Positions 8,408 through 17,099 of a DNA stretch of 37,619 nucleotides are shown here, piece by piece. The notes beneath the pieces are model-generated. The model did not search any database. It was not told the origin of the DNA and worked only from the letters and a program-made list of their open reading frames with translations. How positions within the stretch are numbered: position 1 is the stretch's first letter; each line of letters begins with the position of its first letter. Position numbers and translations under genes: made by a program. Source of the DNA: JBCCEV01 sp039030125. Lineage in GTDB: Bacteria > Pseudomonadota > Gammaproteobacteria > Ga0077536. The stretch lies in the NCBI GenBank assembly GCA_039030125.1, contig JBCCEV010000020.1, positions 1 through 37,619 on the forward strand. The letters are read 5' to 3'.

Positions 8408-10048
8408 TCAGTGGGAACTCGCCGAGGCGGCTCCCAAACCGGTGACCGAACGCAGGTATTGATGATCGAATGCTTCGGCCTCTTTTTGCGCATCCGCGCT
8501 CGCGTCTAGAATAGAAACCACGAAGGTCACCAAGAACGCCGCGCTCATAGAGAACAAAGCCGGATACTTGTAGGGAAAAATCGGCCGTTCGAACCCGATC
8601 ACCTCGACCCAAACCGTGGGCCCAAAGACAACGCAACATACCGCGACAATCAACCCTACTGAGCCGCCGGCGACCGCGCCGCGCGTCGTAAGACGACGCC
8701 AGTACATCGATAGGATCAAAACTGGAAAGTTAACGCTCGCGGCAACCGCAAACGCGAGCAGCACCATATAGGCAACATTTTGCCCTTTGAAAGCAATCCC
8801 CAAGCCGATCGCCAACACTCCCAGGATTAACGACGACCAGCGCGAAATCCGTAAAACGTCACTCTGATTAAGCCGCCCGGCTGCGAACACGTTAGCAAAC
8901 AGGTCATGGCTGATAGCGGACGCGCCAGCAAGCGTCAGTCCCGAGACAACGGCCAGGATGGTGGCGAAGGCAACCGCGGAAATAAAGCCAAGAAACAAAT
9001 CACCCGCCAGCGCCTGAGACAAATGCACCGCGGCCATATTATTGCCGCCGCGGATCACGCCATCGGCAAAAAAACTGGGATTTTGCGAAACCAAAACGAT
9101 AGCGCCGAAACCGATGATAATGGTGATCAAATAGAAATACCCGACCAGGCTAGCGGCAATAAATGCCGAAGTGCGCGCTTGCTTCGCATCTGGGACCGTG
9201 AAGAAACGCATTAACACGTGCGGCAGGCCCGCCGTTCCGAATACCAGGGCCAAACCCAACGAGATTGCCGAGATGGGATCGGGGAATAACCCCCCCGGCG
9301 CCATGATCTTGACGCCTTTAGGATGCGCATCGATCGCGGCGCGGAACAGAGTTTCAAAAGAAAAGTTGAATTCCACCATGACCAACGCCGCCAATACGGT
9401 GGACCCACTTAATAAGAGAAAGGCTTTAATGATCTGGACCCAAGTAGTCGCAATCATGCCACCAAAGCTAACGTAAAGAACCATCAGCACCCCGACCAGC
9501 AGCACCGCCACTTCGTAGGGCAAACCAAACAGAACCTCAATGAGGGCGCCTGCGCCCACCATCTGCGCTATGAGATAGAGCAAGACCACGACTAGGGTCC
9601 CGCAGGCCGAAAGCGTTCTGATTGGTTTGGCGCTAAGACGAATGCTCACGGCGTCCGCAAACGTGTAGCGTCCAAGGTTTCGCAGCCGCTCGGCAAGCAG
9701 AAACAGCACAACGGTCCAGCTCACCGTGCCGCCTACGGTGTAAACCAGCCCGTCGAGGCCGCTGAAAAACACCAGCCCTGAGATCCCCAGAAACGATGCA
9801 GCCGACATAAAATCTCCGGCAATCGCCAAGCCATTCTGGGCGCCGGAAATACCACCTCCAGCGGCGTAATAGTCGTCGGTGCTCTTGGTTCGCCCTGCCG
9901 CCCACCAAGTGATCCCTAAAGTCGCGATAACGAACACCATGAACATGGCGATCGCGGTGACGTTGATGGGAGCGCCGGCACCCTCGATCGCCCACAAATC
10001 CAGCGGGCAGAGTAAGCCAGGAACAACGCTCATCAGCGTCCTATTCAT
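8408..10048 (-). CDS. actP: Cation/acetate symporter ActP-like (SSS family)
   Basis: Sodium:solute symporter for acetate or a related short-chain acid at the inner membrane. The 546 residues form about 13 hydrophobic helices and follow E. coli ActP closely: DYYAAGG, QNGLAIAGDFMSAASFLGISGLVFFSG, LRNLGRYTFADAVS, RTLSACGTLVVV, GTAGLPHVLMRFFTV, GNNMAAVHL, LTLAGASAISHDL and GPTVWVEVIG. The start chosen is the ATG at 10048, giving an eight-base overlap with the DUF485 gene; the frame also extends to a TTG at 10063, which would overlap more. The DUF485–actP pair is the same arrangement as yjcH–actP. It ends three bases from the convergent cupin gene. Confidence 0.95.
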   Translation of the reverse strand: MNRTLMSVVPGLLCPLDLWAIEGAGAPINVTAIAMFMVFVIATLGITWWAAGRTKSTDDYYAAGGGISGAQNGLAIAGDFMSAASFLGISGLVFFSGLDGLVYTVGGTVSWTVVLFLLAERLRNLGRYTFADAVSIRLSAKPIRTLSACGTLVVVLLYLIAQMVGAGALIEVLFGLPYEVAVLLVGVLMVLYVSFGGMIATTWVQIIKAFLLLSGSTVLAALVMVEFNFSFETLFRAAIDAHPKGVKIMAPGGLFPDPISAISLGLALVFGTAGLPHVLMRFFTVPDAKQARTSAFIAASLVGYFYLITIIIGFGAIVLVSQNPSFFADGVIRGGNNMAAVHLSQALAGDLFLGFISAVAFATILAVVSGLTLAGASAISHDLFANVFAAGRLNQSDVLRISRWSSLILGVLAIGLGIAFKGQNVAYMVLLAFAVAASVNFPVLILSMYWRRLTTRGAVAGGSVGLIVAVCCVVFGPTVWVEVIGFERPIFPYKYPALFSMSAAFLVTFVVSILDASADAQKEAEAFDHQYLRSVTGLGAASASSH

Positions 10049-10352
10049 CGCCGAGCGCCTCAAGGAGCTTTTCCAGACGCTTGTCGTAGACCCGGTTAGC
10101 CCTTACCGTGAATACTCCGATCAAGATCAGGGTCATTGTCATGATGCCCGCTGCGGCCGGGATCCCAATTGAGATCACACTCTTGTCACTGATAGGAACT
10201 GCTAAGACGCCCGGCGCGAAAGCCAGCAGAAAGACGAAACAGAAAAATGTGGTGACGCAGATCGCGGTGCATAACCAGCCAAATACTGCGCGCTCGCGCT
10301 GCAATGCTTGAAACTCCGGATCATTGAGGATCCGCATCGATACCTTACTCAT
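10041..10352 (-). CDS. yjcH: DUF485 membrane protein (YjcH-like)
   Basis: A 103-residue DUF485 protein with two transmembrane helices (about residues 24–50 and 60–82) and a charged C-terminus. The N-terminal MSKVSMRILNDPEFQALQRER and the FxFV…FAPGVLAVPI pattern are typical of the small partner encoded before ActP symporters. The ATG is at 10352. It overlaps actP by eight bases, so the two are probably coupled. The role is unknown; accessory subunit of the symporter is the usual guess. Confidence 0.9.
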   Translation of the reverse strand: MSKVSMRILNDPEFQALQRERAVFGWLCTAICVTTFFCFVFLLAFAPGVLAVPISDKSVISIGIPAAAGIMTMTLILIGVFTVRANRVYDKRLEKLLEALGDE

Positions 10353-10487
10353 TGCGTTATTTTTTTACTGGCCCTGCCGTGGCCAAGACATGAGCAGCCG
10401 CGCTCACCTCACCAGGCAAGTTATCAGTTCAGGAATGTGCGAGCCCCAATTAAGCGTTACCAATTTAGCAAATTTGGAGTCGGAGCG

Positions 10488-11993
10488 TCATGGAGAATAG
10501 TGAACAAGGACACCCACGGTGTCACCATCAACGGATTCCGTGTGGACCACTTCACGGTCAGGCCACAGCAACGCTTGCTCTTGGAGAAGCGAACTATCGT
10601 TAAACACCATGTGATAGCGACACACCGGCGCACTGCCACGCTCACGCGATGGAGCGGCTCCAAAACTCGGGCGGCGCGCGTAGAACATGACTAACTGGGG
10701 CCTTAACGAGTAGATACATTGATCGTATGGGACGATGGTTTCAGCAACCTTAGCCGTCTTAATCAACGCATGGCGACGGCGCAAACTAGCGAGCGCCTGG
10801 GCCGGATCGTCCACTTCAAGCCAATAACCTGAGGCGCGCAAATAAGCGAGTTCGCCGGGCAATTCACGAAACACATTTCGAACCAAGGGTGCCGAGCTGC
10901 TTAGCGATATCGCAGAAAATATCAGCGTTACCGATAGCGCCGCGGGAAGGCGCGCAATACGCGGGATCCAGAGCGCACCGACAAGCCCATGGCAAGCGTA
11001 GATGAGCAGCAGCGGGGTGATCGGAAACAGTAATCGCGACATGGCGTTTGGGAACGGCCACAAAAATAACAACATCAGATACGCCACCGTGAACAGCGCA
11101 TCGATTCGCAGCTCGCGCAGCCGCCGCGTGAGACCGAGGATAACGAACAGCAACACAGCGGCGGAAATAACGTGCGTCATTAACCGCTCGTGACGATCGA
11201 ACACTCTGATCCAACCTCGCCATAGCTGCACACTATTTTCACGTAGCAAATCCCACAGCGAGAACTGCAAGATGTAGGAATTGAAGATCTCGAAGTAATG
11301 CGAGACGCCGCCGAAACCCAGGGCTTTCGTCACAATGCTGGGTAACAACGCCAACAGCACAACGGGGATCAGGTATCTTCGGCGCTCAACGATGACCACC
11401 GTAATCAGCGCAAAGATCGCCGCAACGCCTAATCCCCGAGTAACCGCTAGCAGCCCAAATGCAAAAGCGGCGATTGCAAAGGGCGCAAACTCCTTTGGAC
11501 GTTCAATTACCGCCAATAGCCCCCCGTAACAGAGCGCTATGAAACAAAACTCACTCCAGATCTGCGTGTTCAGTATCAGCGCGTAAGGTGAAAGCGCAAA
11601 AACAGAAAATAGCCCGATCCCCACCCATGGGTTGCCAATGACTCGGGCAGCGACCGCCATCACCGCGCCGAGCCCGACGATAAACAGCACTACTTGTAGC
11701 ACGTGCGCGATATCAATCTGTTCGCTACCGGCGCCCACGAGCGCCAACAAGAAAGGATAGAAAGGAGGGAGATGACTCACTTCGCCGACGTAGATTGCCG
11801 CGACATCAGGCTGTGAATACGGAGAGAGCGCATCTGCCATCATGAGATAGAGGGCGTCATCGGCGGCGAAGCCCGCGAAATTCGCGTGGGAGGCAACAAA
11901 CAGATGCAGCGCAAACGCGGCCAAGCTCAGTAACCACGCGCACATGCTTGCCCACGAAGGGGTTGACCGTGATGGCACGTGATCGGGGATCAT
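10488..11993 (-). CDS. GT39/ArnT-like multispanning glycosyltransferase-family protein
   Basis: A 501-residue membrane protein with about 11–13 hydrophobic helices and a soluble C-terminal part of roughly 120 residues. The first periplasmic loop after helix 1 has FAADDALYL, matching the acidic pair that lipid-linked-sugar transferases of the GT39/PMT/ArnT fold place there. HLPPFYPFLLALVG and NTQIWSEFCFIALC also fit that fold. It presumably transfers a sugar from a polyprenyl donor in the periplasm, but acceptor and sugar are unknown. The ATG is at 11993. It lies 135 bases upstream of the DUF485 gene on the same strand and has no other obvious partner. Confidence 0.7.
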   Translation of the reverse strand: MIPDHVPSRSTPSWASMCAWLLSLAAFALHLFVASHANFAGFAADDALYLMMADALSPYSQPDVAAIYVGEVSHLPPFYPFLLALVGAGSEQIDIAHVLQVVLFIVGLGAVMAVAARVIGNPWVGIGLFSVFALSPYALILNTQIWSEFCFIALCYGGLLAVIERPKEFAPFAIAAFAFGLLAVTRGLGVAAIFALITVVIVERRRYLIPVVLLALLPSIVTKALGFGGVSHYFEIFNSYILQFSLWDLLRENSVQLWRGWIRVFDRHERLMTHVISAAVLLFVILGLTRRLRELRIDALFTVAYLMLLFLWPFPNAMSRLLFPITPLLLIYACHGLVGALWIPRIARLPAALSVTLIFSAISLSSSAPLVRNVFRELPGELAYLRASGYWLEVDDPAQALASLRRRHALIKTAKVAETIVPYDQCIYSLRPQLVMFYARRPSFGAAPSRERGSAPVCRYHMVFNDSSLLQEQALLWPDREVVHTESVDGDTVGVLVHYSP

Positions 11994-12178
11994 TTCTTCC
12001 GTGGTAGCACTTCAGCAAGCGACGGTGCTGATTCTACAGAACCCAGCCTCGCGAAAATCGCCACGCCCGCACGATCGGTAGTTGCTCCGTGTTTCACCTT
12101 GCGCTGAGGTACCAAAAACAAGGGCAGCCGGATGGCTGAAACGTCGCTCGACTCGGCCTTCAATGCCGTTAGCGGGAA

Positions 12179-13219
12179 TTAATCGAACGCCGGCAGAAAA
12201 CGATCTGCGGTGACAGCGCTTGGCGCCCAGCCTGCTTTCAGCAAGGCCAATTCCGTCGCGTCGACTAAGCCTGGCGGGCCGCAGAGATAGGCCCGCCGGG
12301 TATTTGGACTTGGCAACAAATTCGCAAGATGGTCGAAAATATGACCTCGAAGCCCCCGCCAAGCGCTGTTCGGATCCTCCCGCGAGAGGATCGCTTCGAA
12401 CCGGAAGGTGCCGGGCCAGCTTGCAGCCAGTAACGCAAGCCGCTCTTTCATATAGAGATGCTGTTGGTCGCGAGCGGCGTAAATGAAAGTGACTGGCGGT
12501 GGTTCACCGAACGCCGCGAGCTCTTCGAGGGCGGCGAGAATCGGGGCCGCGCCTGTGCCACCGGCAATAAAGACAAAACCGTCCGGCTCGTCCTTACCGT
12601 TTATTGCGGGATCGCCCAACGGTGAGCTAACGCTCATGGCGGCCCCGCTAACGGCTTGTTCAACAATCCATTCGGCAAGTCGACCCCCTGCAAACAAGCG
12701 GATGTGAAATTCGAGTAACCCATCACCCCGACATGCGTTGGCAAAGGAAAAGCATCGCGGCGGCACTAAATCAGGCACACTAATGCGCGCATATTGGCCG
12801 GCCTGATAGGCCATTCGATAAGGATTGTCGAGCCTCAGCCTCAATAACGCGATTTCACCGGTTAAGGCCTCGACCGTCTCCACCGACGCTTGAACTTCAT
12901 TGCCGGCATCGCTTTGGTGCTCTGGTGGCAAAACCAGAATATCGCTAACGAGCAGTGCTCGGCAGGCAAGAATATAACCACCGGCGTTTCCCGAGTTCTC
13001 CAGTGCCGCATGTTCTCCACCAATCTGGCTCACCTCGCCGTGGAGTAATTTGCAGCGGCATCGTCCGCATAAGCCGACACGACAACCGTAAGGCCAATCG
13101 AGGCCATCGGCCAGCGCGGCCATCAACAATGTCGACTTGGCGGGTACTTCAAAAGGACGGCCTTCCTGCACATGAGCTGTATAGTGGGCACGGTCACGCG
13201 ATGGCTTGTAGCTCGGCAT
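12179..13219 (-). CDS. 2Fe-2S flavin oxidoreductase (oxygenase-reductase type)
   Basis: A 346-residue electron-transfer reductase. The plant-type ferredoxin domain comes first (residues about 1–105) with cluster cysteines C46, C51 and C54 in GCRVGLCGRC and the fourth in ILACRALL. An FAD-binding barrel follows (PRCFSFAN), then an NAD(P)H domain with GGTGAAPILAAL and the C-terminal LCGPPGLVDA. This is the layout of CDP-6-deoxyglucoseen reductase-like and phenol or methane monooxygenase reductase components. The ATG is at 13219. No oxygenase component is nearby, so its partner is unknown. It is the last gene before the probable island boundary. Confidence 0.9.
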   Translation of the reverse strand: MPSYKPSRDRAHYTAHVQEGRPFEVPAKSTLLMAALADGLDWPYGCRVGLCGRCRCKLLHGEVSQIGGEHAALENSGNAGGYILACRALLVSDILVLPPEHQSDAGNEVQASVETVEALTGEIALLRLRLDNPYRMAYQAGQYARISVPDLVPPRCFSFANACRGDGLLEFHIRLFAGGRLAEWIVEQAVSGAAMSVSSPLGDPAINGKDEPDGFVFIAGGTGAAPILAALEELAAFGEPPPVTFIYAARDQQHLYMKERLALLAASWPGTFRFEAILSREDPNSAWRGLRGHIFDHLANLLPSPNTRRAYLCGPPGLVDATELALLKAGWAPSAVTADRFLPAFD

Positions 13220-13354
13220 TGGATTGCTAAGTGATCTTCGAGGGGATTGGTAGACACCGATACAAAATCACAAAGACTCTGCTGGTGCAACGTTGCCAAA
13301 TGGCCCTAGCGGGTAACGCCCCGGGGGCACTGATGCGAACAGGAGAGTACGAAT

Positions 13355-13369
13355 TGGTGGCTATGGGTG
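13355..13369 (-). repeat. Direct repeat of the tRNA-Met 3' end (att-like)
   Basis: TGGTGGCTATGGGTG on the plus strand is identical to 19701–19715, the CCA end, acceptor strand and first T-arm base of tRNA-Met. An exact 15-base match is unlikely by chance in this window. Just beyond it, CTCTAAC (13372–13378) and CAGCTGA (13391–13397) also match the tRNA D-arm, so this may be a decayed tRNA copy rather than a bare att site. Confidence 0.6.
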
Positions 13370-13430
13370 CCCTCTAACACCGTCCATTACCAGCTGAAAT
13401 CACAGCGTTTTTATCTCTTCGCTCCACGGG

Positions 13431-13451
13431 GTTACCGTCAAAGTTACCGTC
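13431..13451. repeat. Short direct repeat GTTACCGTC x2
   Basis: Two copies of GTTACCGTC start at 13431 and 13443, a 12-base period. They lie in the non-coding stretch inside the left island boundary. They could be recombinase arm sites or chance; nothing else in the window repeats this word at that spacing that I noticed. Confidence 0.35.
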
Positions 13452-13505
13452 TAGTATTCGGCGCTGGTGATTGAGCGAACGACCTACAGGCAATCTCGCA
13501 AATTT

Positions 13506-13922
13506 TTATCGATCTAAATCTCCATCGTCCGGCCCGGCCAAAATATCTTCCCAGTCTGCCGGATCATTCAGATCGTCGCTCACCCGACGCCATTGCTCAA
13601 AGTGATAAATGCGTTGCGCCTCCTCAACAGACGTTTGCACCTCTAACTCTTCATCGTAGTCTGTGAGTTTAACTTCGTCAGCATACCCATGACCCAAGGC
13701 GTATTCTGCTTCGTCAAGAATCTCGCTTTGATCGAGCTATCGCGACTCAGCTCGAAGCAAAGCCTCCTCATTGCGCATGAGTTTTTGTTCGGTATCAACT
13801 TCCTCTAAGCAGCCGAGCTTCTCAAGACGATTGTGAATCGCGCCCTCCGTCCGCAAGTGCTCATACGCCAACTGTCCAATGCTTTTGCCATTTGTGTACC
13901 AGTACTTCAAAAACATAGGCAC
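13506..13922 (-). pseudogene. Small acidic ORF interrupted by an amber codon
   Basis: Read on the minus strand, a single frame runs from GTG 13922 (or ATG 13916) to 13506 with one internal TAG at 13739–13737. The first part (61 residues) contains GKSIGQLAYEHLRTEGAIHNRLEKLG, which could be a helix-turn-helix. After the TAG the frame continues with DQSEILDEAEYALGHGY and then a strongly acidic tail (QWRRVSDDLNDPADWEDILAG). Composition does not change at the stop, which suggests one former gene of about 139 codons. I do not recognise the family. Alternatives are two separate small genes, the second from TTG 13697, or stop-codon readthrough. Confidence 0.45.
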
Positions 13923-14003
13923 ACATCAGTCAGCCAATGCGAAATCACTATTTAGGGTGGGTTGGTTACTCTCGCTTATTCGGCGTTTTCGAGAAATTAG
14001 CCA

Positions 14004-14030
14004 GGAAGAATAATCAAGCGCGTCCCCTTT
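14004..14030 (-). repeat. Left outward-facing AAAGGGGAC motif
   Basis: On the minus strand, AAAGGGGACGCGCTTGATTA begins at 14030 and continues TTCTTCC. It lies 24 bases beyond the 3' end of the M20 peptidase gene and points away from the cassette. It shares AAAGGGGAC and an AT-rich T-tract with the motif at 19168. Confidence 0.45.
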
Positions 14031-14053
14031 TGGCATCCCCATTGTGCCCGGTG

Positions 14054-15184
14054 CTACAACTCCAGCCACTGGCGGGCGATCGCGAGGTACGCGCCTGCGG
14101 CCTGCTCGATCTGGGAGACGGGGCAGTACTCGTCCGTCTGGTGCGCCATCCGCATGTCACCGGGGCCCATGATCACCGTCGGCGGGCGACCGTATGCCGG
14201 TGTCAGTGCGCCGGCATCCGTGAAGTAGGGCGCGCCGCGCGGCTCCATGGGCGCCGCCAGTACCTCTGACATGACGGCGTATACGTCCTGTACGAAGGCG
14301 TTGTTCGCATCGGTATGCACCGCGCCCACATTGACGATCGGCTGGATGTTCGCCTCTTCGCCCAGCAAGGAAAATAACCCCTCGAGGATCTGATCGTGGG
14401 CGTGCCGCGGAATGGTGCGGATGTCGACCGTAAACTCCGCCTGGTCCGGCACCGAGTTCAAATTCATGCCGCCGGCAAAGGTGCCGACGTTCACGGTGGA
14501 ACCCCCGAGCAATTCGTGGGGCGCGACCTCGAAGGCGAGATCCTCGAGTCGGGTCACGGCGCGCGCCGCCTTGTAAACGGCATTGTCGCCCTGCTCGGGC
14601 ATGGAGCCGTGCGCCGTCACGCCTTTCGTCTCGACCTTGAGCCACAGCGCGCCCTTATGGCCAATGTGCGGATAGTTCGATGTGGGCTCGGCGATGACCA
14701 CCGCGCCCGCTTCGCCGAGCGCCCCGGTTTCCGACAGGTGGAACGAGCCCTCGCAGCCTGTTTCCTCACCAGCGCAGATCGCCATTTCAATGTCTGCCGC
14801 GCCCCGCCTGCCTTCGGCCGCGAGGGTCAATGCCATGTGAACGAAGGCAGCGATACCCGCTTTCATATCCGTTGTACCGCGGCCGTACATCCTGCCGTCG
14901 ATGATCTCGGCGCCGAACGGATCGACCGTCCAGTCCTTGGCGCCCAGCGGCACGACGTCGATGTGCCCGCCGAAGCAGATCGCCGGTTTGGCGCCCGTGC
15001 CCTTCAGCCGTGCCACGAGGCTCGGCCGCCCGGGCGCGAACTCGTGGCGATTGACTTCGATCCCGGCCTCGCTGAGCAGATTGCCGATGAAATCGGCGCA
15101 AGCCGCCTCCTGCCCAGGCGGATTACGCGTATCAAAGCGCACCAGGTCCTGTGTCAATTCGACAGGTGAAGGTATCGTTGCCAT
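14054..15184 (-). CDS. M20 family amidohydrolase (ArgE/DapE-like)
   Basis: A 376-residue cytoplasmic zinc peptidase/deacylase. Metal ligands are in GGHIDVVP (H74, D76), the bridging aspartate in GRGTTDMKAG, and the catalytic/bridging glutamate pair in AGEETGCEG; VTAHGSMPEQGDNA belongs to the dimerisation domain. The layout matches acetylornithine deacetylase/succinyl-diaminopimelate desuccinylase relatives, which hydrolyse N-acyl or N-carbamoyl amino acids. The ATG is at 15184. It is divergent from hyuB across a 156-base gap and shares with it a high-GC codon style unlike the genes outside 14–19.2 kb. Neighbourhood suggests action on a product of the hydantoinase/oxoprolinase pair, not arginine synthesis. 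Substrate inferred only. Confidence 0.88.
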   Translation of the reverse strand: MATIPSPVELTQDLVRFDTRNPPGQEAACADFIGNLLSEAGIEVNRHEFAPGRPSLVARLKGTGAKPAICFGGHIDVVPLGAKDWTVDPFGAEIIDGRMYGRGTTDMKAGIAAFVHMALTLAAEGRRGAADIEMAICAGEETGCEGSFHLSETGALGEAGAVVIAEPTSNYPHIGHKGALWLKVETKGVTAHGSMPEQGDNAVYKAARAVTRLEDLAFEVAPHELLGGSTVNVGTFAGGMNLNSVPDQAEFTVDIRTIPRHAHDQILEGLFSLLGEEANIQPIVNVGAVHTDANNAFVQDVYAVMSEVLAAPMEPRGAPYFTDAGALTPAYGRPPTVIMGPGDMRMAHQTDEYCPVSQIEQAAGAYLAIARQWLEL

Positions 15185-15340
15185 AGCTCAGCCTCGCTTG
15201 CACAATGGACCCACGAAACGCCGCAGAAGCCAGGTTGGTTTGCGTCCGTCGAGGCCGAGCAGAGTATATCAGCCGGTGCGCGTGGAACTGTCGGCAGACC
15301 CGGGTCAACTTGCCCCCAAACCATTCAACAGGAAACAACC
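15185..15340. promoter_or_regulatory. Divergent promoter region of the hydantoinase cassette
   Basis: This 156-base gap separates the divergent M20 and hyuB starts and must hold both promoters if each is transcribed from here. A good Shine–Dalgarno (CAGGAAAC) precedes the hyuB ATG. I see no convincing -35/-10 pair or dyad operator, and no regulator gene is part of the cassette. Confidence 0.4.
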
Positions 15341-17098
15341 ATGCGCCAGGATCCGACAATCCGTGACTTCCAGACCGACTCGGTAACGCGCGAGATTATC
15401 CGCGGCAAGCTGCTCGCGGTCGCCGACGAGATGGGCGTGGTCTTGAAACGGAGCAGCATGAGCCCGGTGATCTACGAGGTGCTCGATTTCGCATGCGGCT
15501 TTTGCGATGCCAACGGCGATCTCGTTGCGCAAATGAACGGCATTACTGTGTTCACCGGCGCGTTCTCGATCCAGGTCAACGTGATCCGGCGCAAGTTCGC
15601 CGACCAGCTGCGGCCCGGCGACATCTACATGCTCAACAATCCGTTCGACGGTGGTACCCACTACAACGACGTCGGTATCGTGAAGCCGATCTTCGTCGAT
15701 GGCGAGCTGTTCGCTTTCGCGATCTCGATCTCGCACTGGACGGACGTGGGCGGCAAGGCCCCGGGATCGCTGCCCGCCGACGCAACGGAGATCTACCAGG
15801 AGGGGATCTGCTTCCCCGGCGTGGTGTTGTTCAAGGAAGGCGTTCGGCAGGATGCCATCTTCGACATGGTCGAAGCCAACGTGCGCATTCCCAAGATGGC
15901 ATTGGGTGACCTGAACGCTTCGCTTGCCTCAGTGCGAATTGCCGACAAGCGCTGCCAGGAGCTCTGCGGCAAGTACGGCAAGGATGCGGTGGCGGAAACG
16001 TTCCGTCACACCCTCGAATCGAGCGAGCGCGTGAGCCGTGCGGCCGTCGCCGCGCTGCCGGATGGCGTCTACGAGGCAAAAGACTGGATCGACGGCGACG
16101 GGATCTCAGAGGAGCGTTTCCCGACCCGCGTCGCGGTGCGTATCGAAGGCGAGGAGATGACCTTCGATTTCACGGGCAGCTGCGCGCAGCTCGCAGGGCC
16201 CGTCAATTGCACGCGCTCGGCGCTGGTGGCCTCGGTGAAGACCGTGTTCAAGGCCATTGTCGACCCGCAGACGCCTTCCAACGAAGGGTGGTTTCGACCG
16301 ATGAAGGTGGTTGCGCCGGAGGGCACGGTGTTCACCGCCGAACGCCCAGCACCGGTCGGCTGGTATTACGAAGGTACCGCGCAGGCCTCGGAGCTGGCAT
16401 GGAAAGCGCTGGCTTCGATTGCGCCGGAGCGCATGAGCGCCGGCAGTGCGAACAGCTTGTGCGTCACCGTGCTGGGCGGCATCGACCGTGCACGCGAGAA
16501 CGAGCCCTGGGTGATGATCGAGCCGAGCATGGTGGGCTGGGGTGCTATCGATGAGCGGGACGGCAACTGCGTCACCAGCGCCATCCCGAATGGCGATACG
16601 TTCAACTATTCCGTCGAGTTGCTCGAAGCAAAATTTCCGGTGCGGGTGCGCGAGTATGCGCTCAACACCGAATATGGCGTCGGCGCCGGGCGCCATCGCG
16701 GTGGTTATGGCTCCATCCGCGAGTACGAGGTGCTCGCCGATGACACGGTGCTGTCGGCCAGCTACGGGCGCTCCGTCGAGCGCCCATGGGGCATGGCCGA
16801 CGGCGAAGAAGGTTCGTGTAACTTTTTCGATCTGCATCTCGATCAGGACACGCAACGCAAATCGCGCGCACCGACAACGCTCATGCAGCGCGGCGACCGG
16901 ATCCGTATGGTGACCGGCGGCGGCGGCGGTCATGGCGATCCCTTCGAGCGTCCGGCCGCGCTCGTTGCCGACGAGGTGCGCGCCGGTTACCTTACCGCCG
17001 CGCAGGCTCGTGACGATTACGGCGTTGTCATCCGCGCCGACGGCCGCGAGATAGACCAGGCCGAAACGGAACGTTTGCGTACCGGCGTCGCCCGCTGA
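15341..17098 (+). CDS. hyuB: Hydantoinase B/oxoprolinase family subunit
   Basis: A 585-residue HyuB-type subunit. HyuA/HyuB proteins form ATP-dependent complexes that open hydantoins, 5-oxoproline or N-methylhydantoin, and relatives carboxylate acetone or acetophenone. Family blocks seen: DPTIRDFQTDSVTREIIRGKLLAV at the N-terminus (in shorter words: FQTDSVTREII), LKRSSMSPVIYEVLDFACG, GDIYMLNNPFDGGTHYNDV, HWTDVGGKAPGS, QEGICFPGVVLF, the central FDFTGSCAQLAGPVN, GAGRHRGGYG, and a C-terminal VTGGGGGHGDPFERP. The ATG at 15341 has a good ribosome-binding site. The hyuA ATG follows one base after its TGA, so translation is coupled. The high-GC codon use marks it as part of the inserted cassette. 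Confidence 0.93.
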   Translation: MRQDPTIRDFQTDSVTREIIRGKLLAVADEMGVVLKRSSMSPVIYEVLDFACGFCDANGDLVAQMNGITVFTGAFSIQVNVIRRKFADQLRPGDIYMLNNPFDGGTHYNDVGIVKPIFVDGELFAFAISISHWTDVGGKAPGSLPADATEIYQEGICFPGVVLFKEGVRQDAIFDMVEANVRIPKMALGDLNASLASVRIADKRCQELCGKYGKDAVAETFRHTLESSERVSRAAVAALPDGVYEAKDWIDGDGISEERFPTRVAVRIEGEEMTFDFTGSCAQLAGPVNCTRSALVASVKTVFKAIVDPQTPSNEGWFRPMKVVAPEGTVFTAERPAPVGWYYEGTAQASELAWKALASIAPERMSAGSANSLCVTVLGGIDRARENEPWVMIEPSMVGWGAIDERDGNCVTSAIPNGDTFNYSVELLEAKFPVRVREYALNTEYGVGAGRHRGGYGSIREYEVLADDTVLSASYGRSVERPWGMADGEEGSCNFFDLHLDQDTQRKSRAPTTLMQRGDRIRMVTGGGGGHGDPFERPAALVADEVRAGYLTAAQARDDYGVVIRADGREIDQAETERLRTGVAR

Positions 17099-17099
17099 G

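Noticed and set aside
10308..10694. 128-residue plus-strand open frame across the gap upstream of DUF485
   Set aside because: It overlaps the starts or ends of two well-supported minus-strand genes and has no family resemblance.
14396..15169. 257-residue plus-strand open frame
   Set aside because: It is antisense to the M20 peptidase gene in GC-rich DNA, where long opposite-strand frames are common; no recognisable domain.
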